NCBI GenBank assembly: GCA_019775845.1
Contig: JADQAV010000005.1
Coordinates: 62,001-126,000, forward strand
Source: Myrmaecium sp. VS I D KN 1
Taxonomy: Eukaryota > Ascomycota > Dothideomycetes > Valsariales > Valsariaceae
Direction of reading: 5' to 3'
Length of the DNA: 64,000 nucleotides
Part shown: positions 12,155 through 23,918 of the stretch, piece after piece
Layout of the letters: each line of letters opens with the position of its first letter
Position numbering within the stretch: the stretch's first letter is position 1
The notes under the pieces: model-generated
Databases searched by the model: none
What the model was told of the DNA's origin: nothing
Seen by the model: the letters and a program-made list of their open reading frames with translations, nothing else
Translations under genes and position numbers: made by a program

Positions 12155-13684
12155 CTAAGGCTTGCTGAGCAATCCGAAAAGCTTGCCCGCCACGGGGTCC
12201 CATTCGTCGTCCCATCGACGCGAACTCTCTTTCAGAGCCCCTTCTTTCAGTTTCGCCAATTCATTGCCCTCCCCTTGGAACAACCTCTCGAATAGAAGCT
12301 GTAACTCTTCCGCACTGCCAAAACCCTTCCCATTGACATCTTCCTTTACTAGCTCCGGCCATGCTTCGAATTTACTCCAGCCAACAACCGGCAATCCGGC
12401 CCCAAACATATCCACAACTTTCATCGGAAGGTCAACGCCAGAGGAAGACGTGTGTAGTGAAACGCCGAGATCAGCAGCACCAAGAAGAGCAGCATAATCC
12501 TCCGGGCTCAACCACGCTGTCAATACGAGCACGTTGCTCAATTTCCTCTCTTGGTTCAAAGCGCGGATTTTAGCCAGGTAGTAGTCCTTCTGGGGCCCCT
12601 TGCCGGTGATTACGGCAAGGATCTTTGGCAGTCTGGTTTTCGAGGTTACTTTGGCAGAGTAGCCCACTAAGGCATCGAGGAGCACGGAAAAGTCCTCGTC
12701 TGCCGTCCACGAGGTCGACGACACCACTAGTTTCCATGCACCTGAGCAACAGTCATGGGCGAACCCCGAAGTCTCCGGCAATCGAGACAGAAATGACAAT
12801 CGCTCGGTCTCAGAAAGCGGCTGGAAAAGGGGAGCCGGCCGGTCATGCAAGGTGAGGGCCGTGACACCATAGTCTACCTGGAGCTTTCGAACCATGGCAT
12901 CGGTGACCGCAAAGTGAGCTCGCGCTGAACGCGAGAAGAAAGCTTCATACCACCCTGAGATGCGAACCAGAGGGTGTTTCGGCCCTAGTTTGAGAGCAAG
13001 GATCGAATAGCCAAAATTGTGCCAATCGATCACGAGTGCAGTGTGGCGGATGAAGCATATAATCTGCGCTACGAGTAAGGTAGGAATAGAAGGCGGGTTC
13101 TTCGTGTAATCATGTTAGTATATCGCCAGGTCGGTTGAGTCCATGTTTGAAGCTGAACCCGTTAAAGACATCTTACCTGAACCAACATCCATCGGGCAGG
13201 TTCGGTTCCATAACCGAGAGCCTGGTAGACGCGGAATACCTGCCACAGGACCTTCACGGGAGCAATGAAGAGAAACAAAATCTTGTTGGACGTCCGCAGC
13301 CACGTGGGTACTGGTGCAATCGGCACCACATTGATGGCAGGATTCGCCTTGATTTGAGGGTGTACCTCTGATTCTGCAAGAGTTCGAAGTCAGCACACTC
13401 GAGTGAGTTGGATGGGTTCGGATAGATCCTTTACCTTTGTAGCCGATCAGGTCGACTCGGCCACCGTGCTTCGCAATGCTTATGGCATGGTACTGCATGC
13501 GAGGACTTCGTCCTATGTCCCCCAGTACCAAAACTTGCACCGACACCCTCTTGTCCTTTCTTTCCTTGCGTTCGTCATATTGCGACGGAGCTGTGAGAAG
13601 GACACCGCAGAAAAGGGTTGACAGGATGAGGGCACCGAGGACAAGGAAGTCCACCCACGTCCCCCAAACAGCGGCAGCACTCAT
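12155..13684 (-). CDS. ALG1: Chitobiosyldiphosphodolichol beta-mannosyltransferase
   Basis: Adds the first mannose, from GDP-mannose, to GlcNAc2-PP-dolichol on the cytosolic face of the ER, an essential step in N-glycan precursor assembly. Three exons, 13684-13435, 13373-13177 and 13099-12155, give 463 residues, the usual family length. One membrane anchor (about residues 11-31) is followed by [19 protein letters not shown], the family N-terminal signature, then [23 protein letters not shown] and the GT-B donor-binding part ([18 protein letters not shown]). The frame stays open upstream of 13684, but the next possible start there is a TTG, so the ATG at 13684 is preferred. It shares a 558-bp divergent promoter region with the zinc transporter gene. 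Confidence 0.95.
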
Positions 13685-14242
13685 CTTCTGCTTCTCTTCC
13701 AGCAGCCTGCTGGAGCGGATTCGTCGCTTGTGTCGAGGAGTCGTCGTTGGCGAGGAAGATAGCAAATGCGCTCAAGCCACCACCAGGATCGACGTTTCCA
13801 CGCGCGTACAATACCGTACTGTCCTTGCAACCAATCCCTACTTAGCACTGATTAGCGGGATGGATGTAGGCGAAGGGCTCGCTTCGCGGTGCGTGGTAGG
13901 CGGTGCGCGGTGCGTACATACTGACTGTGACGGTATTATCGAATGGCGGCGGACGGAGATGATAGGCGGGGCTGGCGGACCCTTGGCCCTCGAGCAAGCC
14001 GGGAGCATCACGGATCGGTCAACCAGGGCGAACGAGACCACAAGACGATTGCGCACGACTCGCCTTTCCTCGACCGATCCTCGACCGTCTTGCTCGCGAG
14101 GTGCGACCGTCCATGTACGCTGTCCGCTTCCCCTAGGGCGCTGGTTTCCCACCTCACCCCCTCCCCTCCGACGTCCAGCCCAGGTGAAATCACGATTCCG
14201 GATCCGCCATCCGAGCTTCGTGTCTTCGCACGACGGGCCCCA
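13685..14242. promoter_or_regulatory. Divergent promoter region ALG1 / MSC2
   Basis: 558 bases between two divergent start codons, the only sequence available for both promoters unless they extend into the genes. Two ER-membrane functions are started from it. No TATA-like box stands out. Confidence 0.55.
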
Positions 14243-17076
14243 ATGGCCTCGAGCTACGCGCTGCCTATGAACGGTCATGCGCAGAGCCATCGCGGCCACA
14301 CTCACAGCCATGACCACGGCCATGGACATGGACATGGACACGGACATGGCCATTCGCACCTGCGATCCTACTCCGTCCTCATGGGCGACGCCGACGGCGC
14401 CAATGGCAGCCCGCTCGACCGCACCCCTTCCTTGACCGGCAACTTCGACTCCCCCGACATGACACGCCAGGAAGCTCCTTCGCCCTTCGTAGGCGGGCAC
14501 CGGCACTCTGGCAGCCTCCAAACATTCAACGCCATGAGAGGCCGGCCACGAGGAGAATCCGATCTCGGGCGCCCAGCTGCCAGAGCGCACAGCGGAGTTG
14601 GCTTGGGCTTGTTCCCCCTTTCACCTGTGAATGAGGGAAATGCTCCGATAGCGTACGTTGAAAGCCGTGTAGCTGCCATATGAGAACACTGAAGCTAACC
14701 GCAAGCAGTGTGAATCCAGTTGTGCAAGAATACGTCACCGCGCTCCTCATCCCACTCCCCTATCTGCTGGCGACCTTCGCCTACCCTACAGAAAGCCCGG
14801 CTACAGAGCACGTAAGCGCCGATGGAAGCATTGAGCCTTCATCTGGCCTGGATAAGCAATCGCCGCTGCTCCAGGCTTGTACGCTCACGTCGGCAACCCT
14901 TCTCTTGGTCGGAATTATCACTACCGTGATGTCGACGGATGACAAGGCAAACGTGAGGAGGAGCAGCACGTCCAGTAGGAGAGCTTCTCTGGAAAGCGTT
15001 CCGACTCGGTTTGCTGCATATAAAGTCGTTCTACTCAAGATACTGAGCGTCGGGCTGCCATATTACGCTGCCGTGCAGATAGGTGGTGATCGGACAGGCC
15101 TTGCGATCTTGACTGCCACCGCTGCCGGCTTGCAGAGCTCAGATATGGCAGGCGTCAGCCAGGGCCTTGTGAAGTCTTGGATACGGAGTGCCGTCTCAAG
15201 AAAGGCAACATGTGCTGCCTTTCTGCTTGGCCTCCTATACGACATTTTGGCCTCTCCCACCACGGGCTTACATGGTATAGTCATGGGCTACGTCGCCCTC
15301 GCCATTTCTTTTCTTGGTATATCACTCCCGTTGCCGCTGGATGATCAGACGTTGTCGATATCCTCTCCGAAAAGTACATTGGTAGCCGGTGCCTCTCTTG
15401 GCGTTCTCACTGTCATCCTATCTCATCTCTCTTCCACGGGGGTATCTGTGTCGCCTTCGGCGCTTTTCTTCTCCACATTGTCCATAACAGCGATGGCCGC
15501 TCTTTTGTTATTCTCAACCCCTTCAGCACTAAAATCGCCTTCGAAGCCTGGTTTTGCACTAGGATGCGCATTCATTGCAATTGTGGATTTCGTGCGCCCA
15601 GATCATACCTGGACATCCTGGTTGTGTCTCAGCGTTATATCTGCGGTGTCTTTCAGCGCGGTACTTTATGATACTAGGCCCACAGTCAATGATCAATGCG
15701 GTCATGTGCACGCCCACGGCCATGGCCATGCCCACAGTAGCCATTCCAAACTAACCGGCTATCTCTTACAGCATTGCACTCCGGGTTCGATGATGCATAG
15801 CATCCTCATTGAGAAAGACTCTCGCCGCATTGCCTACTTTGCCATGTGAGTCCCATTGGCACAAGAGACTTCTGGGTCACATTGCTAACTTGCTTAGGCT
15901 GAACCTGGCGTTCATGATGGTACAATTCTTCTACGGGTTTGTGACTGGGTCTCTTGGTCTCTTGACGGATAGTATACACATGCTCTTCGACTGCGCTGGG
16001 CTGGCGGTAGGACTGGCTGCGGCGGTTCTGAGTAAGCGACCTGCAACTCTCCGTTTCCCGTACGGATATGGTAAGATAGATACCATATCTGGGTTCGCTA
16101 ATGGTATATTTTTGCTGTAAGTCACTCCTCGACTGGCCGTTTCATTCATTCAAAGCGCTCACACACGACCAGGCTCGTCAGTATCGAAATCATTTTTGAT
16201 GCTTTCGAAAGGCTTTGGGACGGGCACGAGCTTCAACGCCTCAACGAGCTGCTCACTGTTAGTGTGCTCGGCTTCATCGTCAACATTGTCGGCCTCACTG
16301 CGTTCGGCCATGCACACCACGGCCATGACCATGGACATTCTCATGGCGACTCTCATGGGCATCATCACCACGACAATGAGAATATGCAAGGCATCTTCTT
16401 GCACATTCTGGCCGATGCGCTTGGATCGGTTGCGGTCATCATCTCCACCATCCTCACGAAGTGGTACGGCTGGTCTGGGTGGGATCCGATTGCATCTTGC
16501 ATCATCTCCATCCTGATCTTCGCTTCTGCCTTGCCCCTCGTCAAGAGCTCCGGGCTTCGGCTGTTGCTATCTCTGCCAGCTGATGTCGAATACAGCATCC
16601 GAAATGCTCTGCAGGAACTGAGCTCCCTCCGCGGCGTGCTCGGATACGCGGTGCCGAAGTTCTGGCTGGACGACTCCGGTTCCGCCCTTGCTGAGGCACA
16701 TAAGGAGGCGCATACGCATGCTCCGTGCGCGCATCACCATGATCACGATCACGATCATGATGACCACAGCCATGGTCACAGTCATAGCGAAACGCACTCT
16801 GACAGTCATCCTCACACCCACGGCCACGATCATAATAATCACAGCCACAGCCACGACCATGACCACAACCACGACCACGCCCACGACCATGGCCCACCGA
16901 AGCCACAGAAGGTCCTAGGCGTCATCCACATCATCGCCGCGCGCGGTTCCGACCTGGAAGACGTGCGGCAGCGCGTGGCCGCCTTCCTCCTCGAGCGCGG
17001 CATCGACGTCGTCGTTCACGTCGAGCGCGAGGGCGAGGAGAACTGCTGGTGCGGTGGCGGGCAGAAAGTAGCATGA
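14243..17076 (+). CDS. MSC2: ER zinc transporter, Msc2-type cation diffusion facilitator
   Basis: Moves zinc into the ER/early secretory pathway; the nearest families are yeast Msc2 and animal ZnT5. Four exons, 14243-14652, 14709-15845, 15898-16116 and 16173-17076, give 889 residues. The long N-terminal half has many hydrophobic helices, as in Msc2/ZnT5 and unlike ordinary CDF proteins. The CDF core begins after the second intron ([29 protein letters not shown], with the zinc-binding DSxHxxxD pattern) and has its partner HxxxD site in [10 protein letters not shown]. There are four His-rich segments: residues 12-39, near the end of exon 2, between core helices ([14 protein letters not shown]) and near the C-terminus. 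The C-terminal cytosolic domain ends with Cys-Trp-Cys. The His-rich tracts open false frames on the other strand. Confidence 0.93.
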
Positions 17077-18042
17077 TCGCGCTCCTCTCCTCTTCTTTTC
17101 TCTGTTATCCTTTTTCCGTTATCTGACCGCATGCTCCCTGTCCGACGACATTAGGATTAAGGAGGTGAGCTGGGGTGAGTGTTGTCGTTTTCTTCTTACC
17201 CAAGGGATGATGTCGGATGCGTAGCAGGGCTGAGCGCTCTACGCCCCCTTGCGATGGGTTGGGTGGCGTGGTGTGATACGATGGGATTGGGAGTCGAGGT
17301 GCGTACGGGATTGTAAGCTTAGTAACTCGGAGAAAAGCGCATATATATACGTATACATATTGTAGTATTTATAGAGACTTCTTGTCCGTATGAGTAACGT
17401 GTGTTTATTTTTATATGTGCTGCTATGCTGTACTGTGCTGTGCTCTGTTGCACGTGTGGTCTTTTTGCTGAATTATACTTTCGTCTCTCTTTATGCGCAC
17501 ACATGCGAAAGAAAGGAATGGCGGTCGATGAGGAGGAAGGCTTGCCAGTGCGACTCAGTGGGGAGGAAGGAGCACTGAGATGGAAATGGGGATACGCATA
17601 ACTCATTCTGCACTCCCCTTATCATATCTTTTTCGGATTTCTATTCCACCCTTCTTTTTCTCCTCTTTCTTCATCATCTTCTTTCCCCCTCAACTGACAA
17701 GGCCCGTTAGGACGGGGAAGGGAGAAGGGGGGGGGGGGGGGGGGGGAAANNNNNNNNNNNNNNNNNNNNNNNNNNNNNNNNNNNNNAATCAAACTAAGGA
17801 AGGCAGACCAAAGAACACGCTCTGAATGACTTTTGTTTCCCCCTTCCATTCCTATCCTGCTTTCGGCTCTGCCCTGCCCGCTATTTTCTTTCTTTTCTTC
17901 ACCGACAGAATCACATCACTCTCTTTCACTTGCTCATGGTAACTCCTTCAAATGTTTCCTTGAATTGTTTTTAATGAAGAAGCATAGAGGAAGGTAGCAG
18001 ACATGGGCCAACATAGTCCCCCCTTTTCTTTTTCTCCTTCTC
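17077..18042. other. Convergent spacer with assembly gap
   Basis: The spacer between the MSC2 stop and the stop of the small minus-strand gene holds AT-rich 3' sequence, a G20 tract (17727-17746) and a run of N (17750-17786). No gene seen. Confidence 0.65.
17727..17786. repeat. Poly-G tract followed by N gap
   Basis: Twenty consecutive G, three A, then 37 N. The homopolymer probably stopped sequencing or assembly, so the true length and any sequence inside the gap are unknown. Confidence 0.95.
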
Positions 18043-18923
18043 TTAATGATTTGACCGAGATTTCGCGTCCGACTTGGGAATTGCGGTGGAACCGCTGGAT
18101 GATCTGGGAAAAGGGGTTAGTGTAACCTGAGAGAAGTAGCGGGTGAAGGTCGCAAGGGAAAGGAGGTGTCCTCGCATTTTGCTATACATGCGTCGAGCAT
18201 AGCTTTCAGGGAAGAGTAGCCAAAATATAATATAGAGAAAAACAAAAAAAAAGACAAGGAAAAAAAGGACGTTGAAGAGAATGCTAAAAGAATGATCAGA
18301 CTCACCCCTGCCACGCGCCATTCTTATCGAAGCTGCTGTGCTGCCACGCGCTGACGAAGGCGTGCTGGGTCCGGTCGGCGTACTCCTCCGGCCGGACGTC
18401 GCGGACGCCGATCTTGACGCCGTCCTTGGTGAAGGAGAGATTGCGCTTCTCCATCGAGCGGACGCCTCGGTCAGCGAGCTCCTGGGTCCAGAGGTAGACC
18501 TGTGCAATGAGGGAGAAGGGGTCAGTTGCTCTGTTTCTTTCCTTTTTTACTTTTCCTTTGCTCTTTTCCCCCATTCCTCATTTTCTGACATTGCCCCCCT
18601 TTTCCTCGCCTCGTTCTCCCGCTCCTACCCCTCTCTCTCCCCTCATCTATTGTACACCAGAGCCACAAAAGATAGAAAAGAAGAAAGAAGCGAAATGGAG
18701 CAAGAAACGTAGTAAGTAGAGAGGCGTAGTGGAAACGTGGGGAACCCGGGAACCCCGCAAACAAAGTTGCGGAAAGGATCCCGAAGGAAGAAAAAAGGAG
18801 CAGAGAGAGAACGGCTACTTATCATCACGGGAGGCTTAGACGTACCTGATAGCCGACCCACCCCAAGCCGGCGACGACGCCGAGAAGGATCAGGAGTGAG
18901 ACGAGGTTGCTGATGCCTGCCAT
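18043..18923 (-). CDS. Small conserved fungal membrane protein
   Basis: Function unknown. Three exons, 18923-18846 (26 codons), 18499-18306 and 18103-18043, give 110 residues. Residues 5-25 form one hydrophobic helix, an uncleaved anchor or signal. A conserved cytosolic-type segment follows: SMEKRNLSFTKDGVKIGVRDV and TQHAFVSAWQHSSF. The short Ser/Lys-rich tail ends in NH. This pattern matches small ascomycete proteins I remember only as hypothetical. The last exon was placed by the branch-like CTAAC 13 nt before a CCCAG acceptor; an alternative acceptor gives an immediate stop. Its introns (346 and 202 nt) are unusually long for this region. It is separated from the allantoinase gene by 0.9 kb. 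Confidence 0.72.
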
Positions 18924-19830
18924 GGTGGTTGGTAGAGGCCTTGTGAGGTGGAAGCGGAGGAGGGAGGTGGTGACGGTGCTGCTTGATGTGAATTCCGCAA
19001 CGACGACGAGGACAATATTGACGCTAATGTCGATCGGTATAGCTTGTCCGCCCTGTCGGATTGGCGGGGGAGTGAGTACGGGTGTGAGAGAGCGCTTTGT
19101 GAATGCTAGGCACAGTACCACCCGGATTGATTGGCGGCAAGGAAGTTGTATGTGTATGTGTATGTGAGAGAAAGAAGTGAAGAAGGAAGACGAGAGAGAG
19201 AAACGTAATTGAGAGCCCCTTGAGTCCGTGAGGTGTTCGGCCGGACCCTGACTGACCCGTTGTGGTGGCCGCGCGGGGCGTGGGGCGTAAGGCGTAGGGC
19301 GGCGCGGGCTGTCGTAAGGTATGCAGTACCGTACACCCCGGCCGAGCGTTCTCCATCTCCTCATTTCCCTCGCGGCTTGGTGATGGATGACGATGTCCAC
19401 ATATGACGTGCCTCCATACGAAGCCATCAACTACCGAGCATGGCTCACACTTCATGGCGACGTTCTAATCTGATATTCTCTCTTTTGAATCGGATACTTC
19501 TTCTACGTCTAACAAGGAGCTCCATCTGCTCTCCGTCTATAGCAATGCATCATTAACCTCCTCGCGTTATCCCCGTCGAACTCCCATGACCGATAGATGA
19601 TGAGGCATCGCAGAGAGAGAAGCAATAGAGACAGACAAAAGGGGGAAACAGATACATTCGGAAAAACCCTCTCTAGAACGCCGTGCACAAGAGCAGCCAT
19701 ATACTGTATCGATAGCCGCTGCAAAAAAAGGAAGGGAAAAGGGAAAGAGGAAAGATGACGCCATGGCCGAGATCGTCACCCGCGCTGAGGTACCGAGACC
19801 TCCTGGAAACCGTTGAGACGCCACCTCCAA
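18924..19830. other. Spacer between small membrane protein and allantoinase
   Basis: Promoter of the minus-strand small gene plus the 3' region of allantoinase. It contains a GT/GA-rich stretch (about 19148-19200) and otherwise nothing recognisable. Confidence 0.55.
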
Positions 19831-21564
19831 CTACACCTTGACCGTCGTCGTCCGCGGTTCGAGCAGCAGCCGCCCCTTTGGCTTGGCCTCCACGAAGCCG
19901 GTCTCGCGGTCGAACACCTTCTGTCCGCGGACCCACGTCTCCCGGACGACGCCCTGCAGCTCCATACCCTCGTACGGGGAGCACTTGTTCCGGAAGAGCA
20001 TCGCGTTCTTCTCAACCACAAAGCGAGTCTCGTCGTCGAACACAGCCACGTCAGCGTCCATACCCACGGCTAGGTCGCCTTTGCGGTCCTCCAGCCCGAC
20101 CTGCCGGGCCGTGTTCCGGCAGCACCACCGCACCACGTCCTCGATGCTGAAGTGCGCGTCCCGGCGTTTGCCCTCCGTCCACAGGATCGGCAGGCCCAGC
20201 CCAACGGACGAGATGCCGCCCCAGGCCGCGAAGAAGTCGCCGTGCTCGCCCGCCAGCGTCTCGAGCTCGTCCTCGCTGCAGGTGCCGCTGGCGCACGTGC
20301 CGGGTGCATGCTCCCGTTCCTTCCGCGCCGCGAACTCGAGCGGGAGGAGCTTCAAGTTGGGCGTGCAGGGAGAATGGTCGGAGACGACGGTCTTGATGAC
20401 GGACCGCGCCTCGTCCGCCAGCGTGAGCTCCTCCCACAGGCTGTCCTGGTTGGACTGCGAGCGGATGGGCGGGCAACACTTGTGCCGCGTGTCGCCCGCC
20501 TTGATCTTCTCGGCCGCTAGCGACAGGTAGTGGAAGCAGGTTTCGGCGGTGATGTTGACGCCATTCGCCCGCGCCTCCTTCAACATCGGGATCGCCTCGA
20601 CCGCACTGAGGTGGACGATGTGCAGGGGCAGGGAGGGCGCCAGGTGCGCGAGGGACAGGATCTCGGCGATGGCGTACGTCTCGAAGGAAGCCGGCCGGGA
20701 GGCCAGGAAGGTGGAATACTCGGTCACCGGGCCGGCCGGTTGCAGAGGCGGGTTGGAGTGCTGCACGTCATCTCCCACGGAGGCGGTGATGGGCGGGATC
20801 ATCTCCGCGTGGAACATGACCGTCGTCGGCTCATCCGCCAGCTCGGACAGGACCTTCCGAATGTCTTCGGCCGAGACGGCCGGGAATTCCTCAACCTGGG
20901 GGAGAGCCTTGTCAGTGATACGGCCATGCAAAGAGCAGCAGAAAAGAAGAAGGAGGGGTAACGAAAACGGAAAGAAAAAAAGGGATGAGCGGCAAGATGC
21001 AGTCATTCAGGTACTTACACCGCTATCGATGAGGAACCCCTTGAAGCCACGCACACCCGCCCGCACGAGCGGCTTCAACTCCTTCTCGTTGCCGGGGACG
21101 ATGCCGCCGTAAAAGCCGACATCAACCCAGCACTTGCCCTGGGCGGCGGCGACCTTCTCCTCGAGCCCGGCGATGGTGGTGGTAGGCGGGATGGCATTGA
21201 GGGGCATGTCGACGACGGTGGTGACGCCGCCGAAGGCCGCCGCCCTCGTCCCGGTCCAGAAGCCCTCCCACTCCGTCCGGCCGGGCTCGTTGAGATGGAC
21301 GTGAGCGTCGACCAGGCCCGGGAGCAGCAGGTGCGGGGAGTGGTCGACGTACGGGGTGCCGGGGGGAAAGTCGGATGGGGGAAGGACGGAGTGGAAGATG
21401 GCGGTGATCTTGCCGCTCGCACGGGAGATGACGATGGTGGCCGCGGTGAGTTGGCCATTGACGACGGCGCGGGACGAGGCCAGGACGGTGATGGGCGGCG
21501 GAGAGGAGGTCGGCTGCGGATCCGCATTGGCCGCCAGGGACTCATCGAGCGCGTGCGGAGCCAT
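19831..21564 (-). CDS. DAL1: Allantoinase
   Basis: Hydrolyses allantoin to allantoate in purine catabolism, letting the fungus use urate-derived nitrogen. Two exons, 21564-21019 and 20895-19831, give 536 residues. It belongs to the cyclic amidohydrolase superfamily. The metal-binding H88 and H90 lie in DAHVHLNEPGRTEWEG, the probably carboxylated bridging lysine is K175 in GFKGFL, further ligands are H211 (FHAEM) and H277 (HIVHLS), and the catalytic Asp is D355 in DHSP. Motifs and length match allantoinase better than dihydroorotase or dihydropyrimidinase. No other purine-catabolism gene is in the window. The GATCGAGTAAT motif cluster lies 0.7-1.7 kb upstream of its start. Confidence 0.93.
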
Positions 21565-23918
21565 GTTCGTTCCTTTCGGGTTTTCCTTCCTTCTTCCTTG
21601 CGGAGGTTCACAGAGCGCTGAGGACAGGGATAGCGGGAATGATGCTGAGTGAACGAACGACCTCGAACGAGCGGGCTCGGAGGGGACCGCTCCGCTTCGT
21701 TACGGGTGGATCCGGGGGAAGGCGGTGGGGGATGGAGAGAGAGAGATAAGCCAGCCGGCGGTCTCTGCGGCGGGCCTTGCGTTGATAAGAACGGGACTCG
21801 GGGAATGAGGAAGGCAGTCAGTCAGTCCTTGTACTACTGGTACAATTAGGTATGTAGCAGGCGTAACGAGAGTCTTTTCCCTTTCTCTTCGGGAAGGACA
21901 GAAGAATGAACGCACGAAGTGAACGACAGACTGTGAGTGGGGAGTGGGGAATGGAAAGGAAGGAAGAGGAGGAGGAAGAGAAAGGAAGATAAGAAAGAAA
22001 AAAAAGAAGAAGCGGAATCCGGGGTAGAAAAAAGGGGGGGCGACGGTCTGCGTTTTCCTTATCGGATCGATTCTCTGTATAAGAACACTGTACTCTTCAC
22101 TAGTAGTATTACCGTGGTTAACTAGCAGGCAGCGTGTTGCTCCAGTCTTTATTGTGAGCGAAAGGCATTCCGGCCCATTCTCTCCCAGAAAAAAAAATCT
22201 ATAAAAGCTTTTCCTCCCTTTTTCCCATAGGGATTACTCGATCATAACCTTCCCATCTCCCCTGGCTATTCGGATCGAGTAATCCACCGGGGGCGGCGGC
22301 GGCGGCGGCGGCGGTGTGGTACTAGTAGTCGGGTGGTAGTAGCAATCTCTAGCAGCGGTAGCGGTGATATGGTGGTGGTGGTGGTCGACGATAAGGACCC
22401 GGTCCCGGGCGCCAATCGGGTGGAGCCGGGCGATTGGGATATTGCAGTGAATGGAAATTCTAGCCCCCTTGTTCCTGGCTTCTGATCATTTTGTCCGCCG
22501 AGGTCGTCGTCACTGCATCCGGTCCATCCATCCATCATTGTCATTCCTCTCGTGTTTGGATAAGTACTACAGTATAAAGACACCAATCGACATATAAGTA
22601 CCGATTCGCACCGCATATCCCTTATAGCTACCCCGTCGTGATGAACCAGCAGAACCAGCAATACGGAAACAGGGGAGAAACCAAAGTCCATCTATAAGGG
22701 TATTCACCCCGGAAAATCCGGCAAGGCGTGGCGACCCTAAGGTTCCTTTCTCCCCCACGCCGACCGGAGCAGGGGCGGGCATGGTTGAGCAACGCCGAGG
22801 AAAGGAAACCGATTACTCGATTGGAATATTTTTAACTTATTCACTCTGTCCAGGTTCTCCGCGGGACGGTTGTGCAGTGCACCTCACTACACCCGATGGA
22901 TGGATGGATTGATTGATCGAGTAATAGAAATCCTTCATTTTGCTCTAATTCTCTCTCGCGCGTGCTCGCGCGCCCTTCCTTCCCCGTCCTCCCCTTGCCG
23001 GAAGGAAGTTGATATACTGTGGGTGGTTTAGACCTTGCCCAACGCCAACCGAACCACGGGGGCTCTTTAGGTCCTGCCTCTCGCTGCCTGCCAGGGAGTG
23101 TATCCAGAACATCTCCTTGTATATAGGCTTATAGGCTTCTACCATTATCCCTCCAACCATATCTAATGGCAGGGTTCGTCATCATCCAGCCGGAACGGCG
23201 GGACGACGATGCCCAAACCCCCTACCGGAAGCTAAAGACAACCACAACCACAACCACCACCATCACCAATACCACTACCACTCCTTTTCCGAGGTTTCGA
23301 TCGAGTAATGGGAAACGCAAGCATATCAAAACAATCAAGCTGGAGCGAGCGAGCAAAGCCGGCTAGCCGTACCCGACCCGTACCCGGTCCAGCAAGGTGC
23401 TGCTACTGCTGCTGCTGCGTCTTCACAACACGGCTCGCATCCTTGCACCAGCCCAGAGCGCGCGCGTGATGATCGATGGTGGTGGTAGACGGAATGGATA
23501 GGTAGGCAGACGGAACAGGCGAATAGGAAAAATTGATGATTGTAAGTATGTACTGCGAGGTAAATGAACCGTTGGATCGCGTGCGTGTCCAAACCAACAG
23601 GGGCTATACGGAACGAACCCTTGTTGGAGGCATGTGGTATTACGCGCAGAGTTATGCTTAAAGAAGAGAGGTATGGGCCTCTTTTGACGTTGCGTGAGTT
23701 GAACGGCACAGACGGGGCTTGGGCATCGTCTTGGGAGGAGGGTGGGTGGATGGGCGACACACTCTCTGATTTATATTGCAGGATATGGTTATTCCACCCA
23801 TCACCGCTTTTCCTCGCTGACATGGATATCCATACCCCGCCTTCGCAAGGTCCCCAGTCGGCGCATACAGGCTCACAGCACGACTCAATTCCCACAAGTG
23901 CATTCAAGAAAACCTTTT
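21565..23918. other. Long spacer with repeated GATCGAGTAAT motif
   Basis: 2.35 kb without a supported gene. It contains five copies of GATCGAGTAAT or its complement (22231-23309), a GGC/GCG triplet tract (about 22292-22315), TAGGTA words at 21847 and near 23500, and small low-complexity frames. It must hold the allantoinase promoter (left end) and the dehydrogenase 3' region (right end). Confidence 0.6.
22231..22285. repeat. Perfect 13-bp inverted repeat containing GATCGAGTAAT
   Basis: GGATTACTCGATC at 22231-22243 is mirrored by GATCGAGTAATCC at 22273-22285, with 29 bases between. The arms could pair as a hairpin or be two facing binding sites. Three more copies of the core lie downstream at 22811, 22915 and 23299. 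Confidence 0.9.

Noticed and set aside
13685-13765. Longer ALG1 N-terminus
   Set aside because: The frame is open but the upstream start codon is TTG; relatives start near the membrane anchor, matching the ATG at 13684.
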